Positions 41,206 to 50,620 of a stretch of 64,000 nt of DNA are shown here, in pieces. The DNA is taken from assembly GCA_016235125.1 (NCBI GenBank), contig JACRLZ010000002.1:868001-932000 (forward strand). Direction: 5' to 3'. This DNA comes from Sphingobacteriales bacterium. Lineage in GTDB: Bacteria; Bacteroidota; Bacteroidia; Chitinophagales; Chitinophagaceae. A program made the translations under genes and the position numbers. The stretch's first letter is position 1. Every line of letters begins with the position of its first letter. Below the pieces are notes generated by a model. It was not told the origin of the DNA. It did no database searches and worked only from the letters and a program-made list of their open reading frames with translations.

Positions 41206-42849
41206 CTATGGCTGTGTGATCCACATTTCTTTGGTGTTATAATCCAAAGCCAGTGCTCCAACACTGTTTAATGAAGTAATATTGTACAGGTATTCTGAAT
41301 TATATCGTGGCCTTGCCCGATAGCACAGCTTTCCATTATTGTTTGTAAAAAGATCACTGCCGGATGGAGGAGTAAACCCGGCATAAACGGGCTGTAGCGT
41401 TACAGGGTCCAGGTCAGAGTTATAGTGATACCGCCTCATATCCATCCAGGTTTCTATAAGTGCAAAGCCATAGCCGGCAATAAATTTCTGTATCATTATA
41501 TGCGACCTGGTAAGATTTCCAACAGCCGGAACCACAGTAGCATTAGCCAGATACGCCGATTTAATGGCAGGAGTTATTTGCTCTGCTACAGGCACTGAGT
41601 TCTGATAATCGGGTGTGCCGGTAAGCATATCAAAGTTTTGGCTGATACCATCAATATAAGCCTGCCTTGCCAGTGCATGTTCACCTCTTCTCAGATGCGC
41701 TTCTGCTTTCATCAACAGCATTTCACCTGCAGTGATAATAGGGAATGGTGAGCCATTGCGGAAAATATAACGAGAGGCATTATCATTAGCTGGCGCTGTG
41801 GTAGAGCTGAAAGGTTGTCCCCAAAAGCCCTCAGGCTGGTCAGCAGTTGCAAGACCATCGGTTCCCTTATTGGGCCTGATTCCCTTAAAGGTTCCATTGG
41901 GATTTTTCCTGATAAGATAAATAGCTCTTGGATCGGTTACCCCCGGAAACATAGGATTCAGCCCGGTCATAAGATCGGACATAAAACGACCTTGTCTCAG
42001 CGCTCCGACATTAGAACGGAATGGGCCATAGAAATTTGAAGTGCCTGTAAGACCTGTGTTGGCAAATTTTGCAGCTGCATTATCTGCATTTGTTGTAATA
42101 CCAATATTGCAGTAATAGATAACTGAATCGGATTGATAAAGTGCAGGCTTGTTGGTAAAATGATGGAAAGACCTTGCTAATACGGAGTAAACAAATTTTT
42201 TCCACTTGCTTACATCACCATTGTAAAAATAGGCATCACCCAATGCCAGGTTGGCCTGTGTTACATTAGGGCCAGTCATATCAAGGTAATTTAAAGCAAG
42301 GTGGCAAAGCCTTCTGACTTCTGTGTAAAAATCTACCTGAGGATCATAATCAAAAGTAAGCCTGGTAGGATCAAATGCCTGACGTAAAATTGCTTCTCCG
42401 TAAGTATCAGTTAGGGTAAGCCATGCCCATGCACGGATGGCATATCCTACACCTACGTAGTTCCATTTTTCATCTTCAATACCCCATTTGATCATTTTAT
42501 TCAGGTTTTCACCCATGCCATAGTAATTCATGGCCCAGATGGAACCCAGAAGATCACTGGCGCCGGTTGCGCCACCCATTTGATCAAACTGATTTCCGGT
42601 AGTGTTGGTAGCCCAGAATTGTAAATATCTTCCAATGTACAAACCGTCGTTGGCAGTGCCATAGGCGCTGCCCTGGGCAGAAGAACTGCCAACAAAATTT
42701 CCAATAATACCGGGAAGCAATGTTTCAATGGGAACTTTACTGCTTGCATTCGGGTTCGTAAAAGCTTCATCTATTTTTTTAGTGCAGGAGCCAAGAACAA
42801 GGGCTGTGAGCGGCACTATATAAATGAAACGATTTATTATCTTTTTCAT
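41206..42849 (-). CDS. SusD/RagB-like outer-membrane lipoprotein
   Basis: A 547-residue nutrient-binding lipoprotein of the SusD-like 2 type. ATG 42849 gives 'MKKIINRFIYIVPLTALVLG' followed by SC, the lipidated Cys. The helical TPR-like core is visible ('MNYYGMGENLNKMIKWGIED', 'AIRAWAWLTLTDTYGEAIL', 'KPFVYSVLARSFHHFTNKPA'-like segment near 200, and 'ITAGEMLLMKAEAHLRRGEH'). It acts with the adjacent SusC as lid of the uptake channel. It ends with the family's 'YNTKEMWITQP'. It starts about 22 bases after SusC stops. The substrate is not predicted, since no degradative enzyme is encoded nearby. Confidence 0.93.
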   Translation of the reverse strand: MKKIINRFIYIVPLTALVLGSCTKKIDEAFTNPNASSKVPIETLLPGIIGNFVGSSSAQGSAYGTANDGLYIGRYLQFWATNTTGNQFDQMGGATGASDLLGSIWAMNYYGMGENLNKMIKWGIEDEKWNYVGVGYAIRAWAWLTLTDTYGEAILRQAFDPTRLTFDYDPQVDFYTEVRRLCHLALNYLDMTGPNVTQANLALGDAYFYNGDVSKWKKFVYSVLARSFHHFTNKPALYQSDSVIYYCNIGITTNADNAAAKFANTGLTGTSNFYGPFRSNVGALRQGRFMSDLMTGLNPMFPGVTDPRAIYLIRKNPNGTFKGIRPNKGTDGLATADQPEGFWGQPFSSTTAPANDNASRYIFRNGSPFPIITAGEMLLMKAEAHLRRGEHALARQAYIDGISQNFDMLTGTPDYQNSVPVAEQITPAIKSAYLANATVVPAVGNLTRSHIMIQKFIAGYGFALIETWMDMRRYHYNSDLDPVTLQPVYAGFTPPSGSDLFTNNNGKLCYRARPRYNSEYLYNITSLNSVGALALDYNTKEMWITQP

Positions 42850-42871
42850 ATTTATTTTTTTATAAATTGTT

Positions 42872-45800
42872 TTAGAATGATGCCCTGATTCCAAAATTTA
42901 CGCTGATGGGAGAAGGCAGCGTGCCATAATCAAATCCAAAACCTCCTACACCTTTACCGCCTGCAACATTTCCATTTACTGCCGGGTCAGCGCCGCTGTA
43001 ATTGGTCATTAATATCAGATCATTGGCAGTTACAAAAAAGCTAAGCGACTTTAATGCCTTTATAAAATTTTGATTAAATGTATAATTAAGCGTTATATCT
43101 CTTAACCTGAACCAGTTTACATCTCTTTCAATAAATGCCTCTTCGGGCATAGCCAGGAGATAATAATTTTCATTGTATGCCGGGATGACAACGATGGTAT
43201 TAATTGTTGGATTGGCGCTGTTTTGCAACCCATCATTCAGCACACCCTGAACGACTCTTGGCTTATACCTGTCAGCAGTAAGTTTACTGCGACCGGTCAA
43301 TGTCAGGAATAAATTTGTACCGTTATAAATATCTCCTCCCACTTTTAAATCCCAAAGCATGCTTAGTTTCCAGTTTTTCCAACGAAGTGTATTGCTCCAA
43401 CCCAGGGTAAAGTCGGGATTCCTATCGCCGTGAATATTAAACACACCATCGCTAAAAGGCAAACCGGTAGTGGGATTAATCAGAAGCTGGCCCGCATTAT
43501 TTCTTGCAAAACCAAATGAAGTAATGGAAGTTGTTGGCCCGCCAAATTTTAAACCTCCTCTTGCATTCCCATATAACCAGGTATCGGCTATATAATACTC
43601 AGCAAGATTGGCGGGTAATCCTACCACTTTATTCCACATTTTATTGAAGTTGGCGCTCATATCCCAGTTAAGTCCCTTGGGATTTTTCAGTATGCTGTAA
43701 GCAAGTGCTATCTCGATACCCTTATTGCGGGTGCTGGCGGCATTTTGAGTATTTAGTACGAACCCGGTTCCATAACTCAGCCTCATATTTTCAATAATCT
43801 GACCCTTATTGAGGGTATTATAATAAGTAACTTCAGCATTTAACCTGCTTTTAAACAGCCGGAGTTCCGTGCCAAGTTCATAAGTGCTTTGCCTTTCGGG
43901 TCTCAGATCGGGATTATTATTTGAAAATCCATATGAGAATCCGCCACCACTTGCAAAATTATTTGCGAACACTGACTGTGTGGAGTAAGGTGAATTCAAC
44001 CTTGCTGTACTGGCAAGTGAAGTACGAATTTTCCAATAGCTGAGAACATTTCCTTTTTTCAGACTTGGGATAAGATCACTCATGATGATGCTAAGGCTAC
44101 CGCCGGGGTAATCATATTTCCGGTTTTGTTCGGGTAATGTAGAAGCCTGTTCGAACCGGTGAGTGTAGTTAAAAAATACAAGGTTCCTGAAGCTGATTGC
44201 AAACTCTCCAAAAAAGGCAAGTTGCCGTAATATACTCAGGTTGTATGCACCGTAGTTATTCCTGAGCAACCTTATTCTTGTGTTGGGTCGGGTGATATTG
44301 CTATCCATGTAATTGCCAACAAGGGTTTTCAGGTCACTATCAGTTACAAAAGCATTGTTCTTATACATCTTACCATTTCCGCCAAACAGGTTATTAAGAC
44401 CGCCTACAGAATCAACAATGTTTGTTCCATATATAGCGAACATCTGTGTTTCATAATCCTGCCACATAGTACCGCCCATTAGTCTCAAGCTAAAGTCTTT
44501 TCCTATTTTTTGTCTATAGGTAGCTGTCATGGTATGGTTATATCCGAAATACCTTCTCCAGTAATTATCCAATGTGCCTCCTTGTCCGGCTGATAAATAA
44601 AATGACTGGGGATGATAGAACATATAGCCAAACATGTCATAAGTATCATAACCAAATCTGCCCGAAATGCTGAGCCATTTGAATGGGTTAATATTTATAC
44701 CCAATGTGGCTGTTTTTCTGACCGTTTCATCATAACTGCGGTTTTTGTTTACATTAAACAGGGGATTATCGTATTCTCCGTTTGTCGACAGATTGGAATA
44801 TATATCTAATTTATCACCGGTTGAACTTTCAAAATTGCTTATATCATTGGTGCTGGGCCAGATGAGTAGGCTTAATAAATAACCTCCGGCGCTTCTGAGA
44901 ACTTTATTATTTTCAGATTTAATGTAGGCAAATGATGGAGTTATCTCCAGTTTATCTTTCCAGAGTTTAGTGGTGTTGGATATCCTCCCATTGAAGCGGC
45001 GATAATCATTTCTGGGAACCACACCCTTCTGGTCGAAGAAACTACCCGAGATTCTGAATGTAGAAGACTTAAATCCGAAATCAACGCCGAGGTTATGTGT
45101 TTGAGAAAATCCGGTTCTGAAGAATGTACTTTTGTTATCATAAAGTTGAGTGCCGGGGGCGTAAGCAGGACCAAAATACCGGAAGATATTACTTGCTAAA
45201 GCATTGGATCCGTTTGAGTAACCATCTAAAGTTTCAGGCCAACGGGTTACTTTTTGCATCCGGAAACTATTATCATATTGAATTCCCAGTTTGTTTGATT
45301 TTGCCTTTCTTGTTGTTATTACAATTGCTCCTGAACTTGCCTGGCTTCCATAAAGTGCAGTAGCTTCCGGACCTTTCAATACAGTGATGGTTTCAATATC
45401 ATTAGGATTGATGTCGGCAATCCTGTTCTGGTAATCATTATTTCTGTTGGGCCTGTCGGATGCGAGCCCTACAAACTGGCCGCCGCCGGAAGTTTCATTG
45501 ATACTTTGGTTGTCGAGAATGACTCCATCCACAACATACAATGGCTGGTTACTTAATGAAAGGGAATTAAAACCACGAAGAACAACAGAAGAAGAAGCCC
45601 CGGCCACCCCTGAAGTTTGATCAAGCGTCAATCCAGCTACACGACCAGCAAGGCTGTTTAGGAAGTTTTCCCGTTGTGTTTCCTGAATCTCAGTGCCGCT
45701 GACTTTTTGAACAGAATAACCCAACTCTCTTGGATTTCGTTTGATATCCATAGCCGTTACCACCACTTCACCCATCATGTTATCGGCTGTTTTCAGCGAA

Positions 45801-46087
45801 ATACCAAGTGCATCACCGCTTCCGGGCTTTATTTCCTCAGTCTGGTATCCCACATAGGTTATCTGCAGGGTTTCACCCGGGTTTACTTTAATGGAAAACT
45901 TTCCATTAGCGTCGGTTTGGGTAATTTTTCGGGTGCCTTTAACCCTGATTGTCACACCGGCTAGCGGTGTTTTATTATCCTCGGAAATGATAGTACCGGT
46001 GATTGTTCGTTCCTGAGCCTGTACAGCAGGAGGCAGGACGAGCAGCATCAGCGATAAGCCGAGGAATAATTGGAGAATTTTTCTCAT
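42872..46087 (-). CDS. SusC/RagA TonB-linked outer-membrane transporter
   Basis: A 1071-residue TonB-dependent channel. ATG 46087 gives the signal 'MRKILQLFLGLSLMLLVLPP..QAQ'. A carboxypeptidase-like domain follows at about 28-105 ('TITGTIISEDNKTPLAGVTI'), then the plug with 'VLRGFNSLSLSNQPLYVVDG' and 'DIETITVLKGPEATALYGSQ', and a 22-strand-type barrel ending in 'SPISVNFGIRASF'. It imports a ligand delivered by the SusD partner, energised by TonB. No N-terminal STN/secretin domain is present, so control through an anti-sigma pair is not indicated; the DeoR gene upstream is the more likely regulator. Confidence 0.95.
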   Translation of the reverse strand: MRKILQLFLGLSLMLLVLPPAVQAQERTITGTIISEDNKTPLAGVTIRVKGTRKITQTDANGKFSIKVNPGETLQITYVGYQTEEIKPGSGDALGISLKTADNMMGEVVVTAMDIKRNPRELGYSVQKVSGTEIQETQRENFLNSLAGRVAGLTLDQTSGVAGASSSVVLRGFNSLSLSNQPLYVVDGVILDNQSINETSGGGQFVGLASDRPNRNNDYQNRIADINPNDIETITVLKGPEATALYGSQASSGAIVITTRKAKSNKLGIQYDNSFRMQKVTRWPETLDGYSNGSNALASNIFRYFGPAYAPGTQLYDNKSTFFRTGFSQTHNLGVDFGFKSSTFRISGSFFDQKGVVPRNDYRRFNGRISNTTKLWKDKLEITPSFAYIKSENNKVLRSAGGYLLSLLIWPSTNDISNFESSTGDKLDIYSNLSTNGEYDNPLFNVNKNRSYDETVRKTATLGININPFKWLSISGRFGYDTYDMFGYMFYHPQSFYLSAGQGGTLDNYWRRYFGYNHTMTATYRQKIGKDFSLRLMGGTMWQDYETQMFAIYGTNIVDSVGGLNNLFGGNGKMYKNNAFVTDSDLKTLVGNYMDSNITRPNTRIRLLRNNYGAYNLSILRQLAFFGEFAISFRNLVFFNYTHRFEQASTLPEQNRKYDYPGGSLSIIMSDLIPSLKKGNVLSYWKIRTSLASTARLNSPYSTQSVFANNFASGGGFSYGFSNNNPDLRPERQSTYELGTELRLFKSRLNAEVTYYNTLNKGQIIENMRLSYGTGFVLNTQNAASTRNKGIEIALAYSILKNPKGLNWDMSANFNKMWNKVVGLPANLAEYYIADTWLYGNARGGLKFGGPTTSITSFGFARNNAGQLLINPTTGLPFSDGVFNIHGDRNPDFTLGWSNTLRWKNWKLSMLWDLKVGGDIYNGTNLFLTLTGRSKLTADRYKPRVVQGVLNDGLQNSANPTINTIVVIPAYNENYYLLAMPEEAFIERDVNWFRLRDITLNYTFNQNFIKALKSLSFFVTANDLILMTNYSGADPAVNGNVAGGKGVGGFGFDYGTLPSPISVNFGIRASF

Positions 46088-46127
46088 AGCTGTTTTTTTT
46101 GATATAATTAATAAGCAGTTTCCAGTT

Positions 46128-46877
46128 TTATAATACCTCAATACCTGCTTCAACGTATGGCTGCAAAGCAGGGTTGCCCGGATTCAATTCAGTTATCAGG
46201 GCGTCTATTTCAGTCAACGCACATACCTGTATTGGCTGAATGGTATTTATTTTTTCAGCAATGCTCAGGCATACCACCTTTTTTGAAGACTCGATCATTG
46301 CCTTCTTTAGCTGCACTACCTCCCAATCATTATCTGTAATGCCCTGTTGAGCATCAATAGCATTGGTACCCAAAAAACATATATCAGCCTTTACCTGTTT
46401 TATTTTTGCGATCGCCTCAGAGCCAACTGTGATCTTTGAACTTTTTGAAATTTTGTCACCAACCAGTATCACTTCAATATTCGGATGATGCATATACTCC
46501 AGCACTGCCGGGATACTTCCGGAAATAAAAGTGGCTTTTAATTGCGGAGGGAGTGACCTGGCCATTTCAATAATAGTGGTGCCGCCGCTTGTCAATACAA
46601 ACATCCCGTTTTTTATCAGTGCTATGGCTTTTTGTGCAATGGCCCTTTTTTGATTCTGAGAGTACACACCATTAACCGGAAAATGGACATGGTTGAATGA
46701 ATGCGACAAAGCGCCTCCGTGAACTTTGATTATTTTTCCTTCGTCGGCCAACTCCTGCAAATCACGGCGAATGGTGTCTTCTGATACATCGATTTCTGAA
46801 CAAAGCGATGAGGAGAGTACTTTATTGTGCAGGTTTACCTGGTGTAAGATATATGCTTGTCTTTCCTTTTTAAGCAT
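46128..46877 (-). CDS. DeoR/GlpR family transcriptional regulator
   Basis: A 249-residue sugar-phosphate-responsive repressor. ATG 46877 (MLKKERQAYILHQVNLHNKV) starts directly at the DeoR-type helix-turn-helix, with 'LCSEIDVSEDTIRRDLQELA' and 'EGKIIKVHGGAL' (residues 1-57). The DeoRC effector domain follows: 'LTSGGTTIIEMARSL', 'VILVGDKISKSSKITVGSEA', 'ADICFLGTNAIDAQQGITDN'. The SusC start lies 40 bases downstream on the same strand, so it is probably co-transcribed with and controls the SusCD-DUF4397 genes. This points to a phosphorylated sugar or polyol as the inducer. Confidence 0.92.
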   Translation of the reverse strand: MLKKERQAYILHQVNLHNKVLSSSLCSEIDVSEDTIRRDLQELADEGKIIKVHGGALSHSFNHVHFPVNGVYSQNQKRAIAQKAIALIKNGMFVLTSGGTTIIEMARSLPPQLKATFISGSIPAVLEYMHHPNIEVILVGDKISKSSKITVGSEAIAKIKQVKADICFLGTNAIDAQQGITDNDWEVVQLKKAMIESSKKVVCLSIAEKINTIQPIQVCALTEIDALITELNPGNPALQPYVEAGIEVL

Positions 46878-47077
46878 CGTTAGTCTTTGGCGAATAAATG
46901 TAAGCGAAATTTCCTGCAAAAAAACGCAGAAACCTGAAAATATTTGCAATATGTGGAAACTAAGGGGAAATCAAAAACTATTGTGTACCAGGTACAAATT
47001 TGTTTTTGTTCAAATTCAAAAGAAAAACCCACCCCGATTAGCCGGAGCAGGTTAGTTGATTGAATCCATAGAGAAAT

Positions 47078-47566
47078 TTATTTGCCAAAAGTGAACCTTG
47101 CCGTGAATCCAATTGCAGCAGGTTCAAAATTTATATCGCTTACAATATTCAATTCCGGTTTCCAGTCCAATGACAGGTTCAAAGGCACATTGCTGAACTT
47201 ATAATCCAAGCCGATTACTCCCTGTGCTCCGAAATTGGGGTCGGTGGAGGTTTTGCCTGTTGCCACATTTGTGTTTTTAATGAAACCGATATAGCCTCCG
47301 GCGCCGTAGTAATAACGCAACCCGGCAGGGCTAAGGGGTTTGTGAAATTCCAATATGGCTCCCAGCGCCAGTGGATCGCCAAATGAAAAGAGGGCTTCAA
47401 TAGCTGTTTTCTCACTGATGAATTGTTTGAAAGTAACAGAGTTATTGACTATTGCTGCAGAACTGCTGAGCCTGACACCCAATGCAGTCTTGTAATCCTG
47501 AGCTGAAGCATCCTGCACCAGGCCGATGCCCGTCATCAACAAAAAGGCGAAGAAGATTTTTTTCAT
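47078..47566 (-). CDS. Small outer-membrane beta-barrel protein
   Basis: A 162-residue exported protein. ATG 47566 gives the signal 'MKKIFFAFLLMTGIGLVQDA' ending in SAQ; a longer frame to 47746 would run across the nhaD start. The mature part is a series of amphipathic strands ('YKTALGVRLSSSAAIVNNSV', 'GLRYYYGAGGYIGFI', 'GAQGVIGLDYKFSNVPLNLS') ending in 'FTARFTFGK', typical of OmpW/OprF-like eight-strand barrels. No specific role is recognised. It is divergent from nhaD with about 120 bases between the starts. Confidence 0.72.
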   Translation of the reverse strand: MKKIFFAFLLMTGIGLVQDASAQDYKTALGVRLSSSAAIVNNSVTFKQFISEKTAIEALFSFGDPLALGAILEFHKPLSPAGLRYYYGAGGYIGFIKNTNVATGKTSTDPNFGAQGVIGLDYKFSNVPLNLSLDWKPELNIVSDINFEPAAIGFTARFTFGK

Positions 47567-47686
47567 GGCGATTTGATTTTGTTTCTTTCTAAACGAAAAA
47601 TGGTGCCAGTATTCTCTAAACAAAATGCAAAAGTTCCCCTGTCGTTTCTCTGTTGCTTCAGTCAGCTTTCTGTATTTTAGCCAACC

Positions 47687-48973
47687 ATGACAGGAATTAT
47701 CATCGCCATATTTATAATCGGGTACCTGGCAATAGCTTTTGAACATTCTTTGCGAATCAACAAAGCAGCTACGGCAATGGTTACAGGCGTACTTTGCTGG
47801 ACTGTTTATATTCTTTTTACAGAAAACAAAGAAGTCGTTACGGGACAGTTATCGGCTCACCTTGGCAATCTTTCGCAAATACTTTTTTTTCTTTTAGGCG
47901 CAATGACAATTGTGGAGCTCATTGATGTGCATGATGGGTTTGAAATTATTACCCGAAGAATCCGTACAAACAATAAAAGAAAATTATTATGGATCATCGC
48001 TTTTGTTAGCTTTTTTCTTTCAGCGGTGCTTGATAACCTGACCACTGCAATTGTCATGGTTTCATTAGTCAGAAAAATTGTTGCCGATACAAAAGACAGA
48101 CTGTTGCTGGCCGGTCTTATAGTTGTAGCCGCTAATGCAGGAGGTGCATGGTCACCCATAGGGGATGTAACAACAACCATGCTCTGGATAGGAAAACAAA
48201 TAACGGCATACAATATTATTTTTAAATTGATTGTGCCAAGCCTGGTTTGTCTGCTGATTCCGCTTATGATCCTGCATTTTATTACCAAAGGTGAATTTCA
48301 ACGCCGAACTGCATATCAGGATACCGAAACAACTCTCACCAGCAGGAGTAAAGACCGGTCAATAGTTTTTTTCAGCGGGATCACATTGCTGCTTCTTGTG
48401 CCGGTTTTTAAAACACTAACACATCTTCCTCCTTTCATGGGCATCATTGCAGGTCTTGGGATAATGTGGATCATTACCGAATTTATCCACAGCGAGAAAG
48501 ATGAGGAAGACAGGAAAAAATTTTCTGTGGCTTATGCGTTAAAAAAAATTGACACATCAAGTATTTTATTTTTCCTGGGTATTCTTCTGGCAGTTTCGGC
48601 TCTTGAATCAACCGGGCAATTACATCACGCAGCAGATTGGATGGATAAGAATATCAAAGACCAGAGTTTAATTGCCGGAAGCATTGGATTACTATCATCG
48701 GTAGTTGATAATGTGCCGCTGGTTGCTGCCACACAGGGCATGTACAGTTTATCCGATTTTCCGACTGACCATTATTTCTGGGAATTTCTGGCCTATACAA
48801 CCGGAACAGGCGGAAGTATTCTGATCATTGGCTCGGCCGCCGGTGTGGCAGCCATGGGTATTGAGAAAATAAATTTCTTCTGGTATTTGAAAAAGATCGG
48901 GTGGCTGGCCCTGTTGGGATATATTGGAGGCGCCGTGCTGTATATTTTGCAACACAGGTTATTAGGTTTGTAA
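47687..48973 (+). CDS. nhaD: NhaD-type sodium:proton antiporter
   Basis: A 428-residue inner-membrane antiporter of the NhaD/ion transporter superfamily that expels Na+ (or Li+) in exchange for protons. About 11-12 membrane segments are seen. Family signatures include 'IIAIFIIGYLAIAFEHSLRI' at the start, 'VLDNLTTAIVMVSLVRKI', 'VAANAGGAWSPIGDVTTTML', 'LSSVVDNVPLVAATQGMYSL' and 'TTGTGGSILIIGSAAGVAAM'. The two inverted halves each contain the D/N-rich motif needed for ion exchange. It is convergent with the OstA-like gene across 4 bases. Confidence 0.93.
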   Translation: MTGIIIAIFIIGYLAIAFEHSLRINKAATAMVTGVLCWTVYILFTENKEVVTGQLSAHLGNLSQILFFLLGAMTIVELIDVHDGFEIITRRIRTNNKRKLLWIIAFVSFFLSAVLDNLTTAIVMVSLVRKIVADTKDRLLLAGLIVVAANAGGAWSPIGDVTTTMLWIGKQITAYNIIFKLIVPSLVCLLIPLMILHFITKGEFQRRTAYQDTETTLTSRSKDRSIVFFSGITLLLLVPVFKTLTHLPPFMGIIAGLGIMWIITEFIHSEKDEEDRKKFSVAYALKKIDTSSILFFLGILLAVSALESTGQLHHAADWMDKNIKDQSLIAGSIGLLSSVVDNVPLVAATQGMYSLSDFPTDHYFWEFLAYTTGTGGSILIIGSAAGVAAMGIEKINFFWYLKKIGWLALLGYIGGAVLYILQHRLLGL

Positions 48974-48977
48974 ACTT

Positions 48978-50612
48978 CTATTCAAACAATTCAAATTTTG
49001 TTTTTGGTCTTCTTGCTTCAAGCCAGCTAAAATCCGGCAAACGCATTTCTTTGGGATCTTTCATCCTCATCGGCCAGATGGTACCTGTAACACTGCTTCT
49101 GAAAACCACCTTGCTTAACTCATCTTTGGCAAAATAAATATCAATGATATCGCATTTGGATTCATTGATGCCGGTATAAGCGCTGTCTTCATCCTGTATG
49201 TAATAAATACATTCCGCAAATCCCGCCGCCCGGACAGAATCAATGGAGCCATCTTTAAAGTATCCATCCATACGGGATGACTTCACCTGGTTATATACTT
49301 CGGGTTCTACCTTGCTTACAAGAAAACTGTTCTCAAACACTTTCACTTTGTCCGCTTTTTTGTTTTTGGTGAATACCCAGACCGTATCACCCGTTATCTG
49401 GCTTTCTTTTGACCATATAACCGGATCCTGAAATAAACGGAATATCGAGTCTTTGAATGAATAAAAAAGACTGTCGCTTACCGCCTGCATTGAATCAGAA
49501 AAGATCCGGACATGGCGATATGCTTCAAAGTACCGGTTGGTACTGTCTTTTTCATTGATGTTTACCACCTGTGTTCCTTTTATGGTGTCTTTAACCAGTG
49601 AATCTTTTACTCCATACAAATCGGTAAGCCTCGCTGAGAAAAGCGTATCTGCTGTGACATAGATGGAATCATCTTCCTGTTTTATGATCATCAGCGGTTT
49701 TTTTGTTGCAAGCATCCGGTCGTTCTTGTTATCTCTGAAAACTTCACCGGCGATAATGGTGGTTTTCTGTACAGAATCTTTAATGATCACATTACCCCTT
49801 GCCTGGGAAGTATGGCTGCTGTCATCAAAAACGATATTATCAGCGGTTATCATTGTATTGCCATCATGAATGATGGGACGCCGTCCAAATTCAGCCCTGC
49901 CTGTTGCCAGGTCATAATATCCTTCTTTGGTTTCAATCGTTCTTCCGCTGCTGTCTTTAATGAAGGTTTCTGAAATAAACCGGGTGATCTGCGATTGTGT
50001 ATTGTAAAGCAGTGAATCTGTTTTGATGTAATAGGCGGGGTCTTTCAACTCCACATTTTTTTTAAAATAAACATCCCGCAGACCTGCGTAGTAATGACCT
50101 TCCTGGCTGGTAAGTACTGTTTTCTTATTAATTACTTTACCGCCATGAGTGTATACCCCGATATCGGTATTCATATCATATTCAAGATCCGGTGTGGTTA
50201 GTTCTCCTTTGCCGTCGGAAAGTTTTACGCCACCATCGAGATAGGCAATTTTTTTATCCATTAAATAACGAAGATGGCTTGCATAAATATTGGCAGTATC
50301 GGCATCATTGATACGGACATGGCCCCAAGCCTCGAATGTTTTTGTATTATTATTGATAACGCAACTGTCGCACCAGAAAAGGGAAGTTCTTTGTTTTAGC
50401 CTGACGCTTCCGGCCAATATTTGTAATTGGGTTGAATCGTTTACTTTACGGAATTCAAGTTTTCTTGCCTGTAATATCTCCACATTCACCAGGCTGTCTT
50501 CCGCCGGTTCCGAAGAAACGGTGGCAGGGGGTACAACCTGCGAAAAAGAAACAGCAGGGCAAAGGATAAGCCCGGAAAAAAATAAGAAATAAGTGAGTAT
50601 AAAATTTCGCAT
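48978..50612 (-). CDS. OstA/LptA-like envelope protein
   Basis: A 544-residue exported protein. The signal peptide is 'MRNFILTYFLFFSGLILCPA' ending near FSQ. The beta-jellyroll repeats of the OstA/LptA superfamily occupy much of the protein: 'LEFRKVNDSTQLQILAGSVR', 'TKTFEAWGHVRINDADTANI', 'YLMDKKIAYLDGGVKLSDGK', 'ITADNIVFDDSSHTSQARGN'. LptA-type proteins form the periplasmic bridge that carries lipopolysaccharide to LptD, which is encoded about 3 kb away. It is longer than proteobacterial LptA (185), as usual in Bacteroidota. It follows the MlaD gene by 8 bases. Confidence 0.82.
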   Translation of the reverse strand: MRNFILTYFLFFSGLILCPAVSFSQVVPPATVSSEPAEDSLVNVEILQARKLEFRKVNDSTQLQILAGSVRLKQRTSLFWCDSCVINNNTKTFEAWGHVRINDADTANIYASHLRYLMDKKIAYLDGGVKLSDGKGELTTPDLEYDMNTDIGVYTHGGKVINKKTVLTSQEGHYYAGLRDVYFKKNVELKDPAYYIKTDSLLYNTQSQITRFISETFIKDSSGRTIETKEGYYDLATGRAEFGRRPIIHDGNTMITADNIVFDDSSHTSQARGNVIIKDSVQKTTIIAGEVFRDNKNDRMLATKKPLMIIKQEDDSIYVTADTLFSARLTDLYGVKDSLVKDTIKGTQVVNINEKDSTNRYFEAYRHVRIFSDSMQAVSDSLFYSFKDSIFRLFQDPVIWSKESQITGDTVWVFTKNKKADKVKVFENSFLVSKVEPEVYNQVKSSRMDGYFKDGSIDSVRAAGFAECIYYIQDEDSAYTGINESKCDIIDIYFAKDELSKVVFRSSVTGTIWPMRMKDPKEMRLPDFSWLEARRPKTKFELFE

Positions 50613-50620
50613 CAGTTATG

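Noticed and set aside
47567..47746. N-terminal extension of the small beta-barrel protein
   Set aside because: It has no signal peptide at its start and would overlap the nhaD start; ATG 47566 gives a perfect signal peptide.
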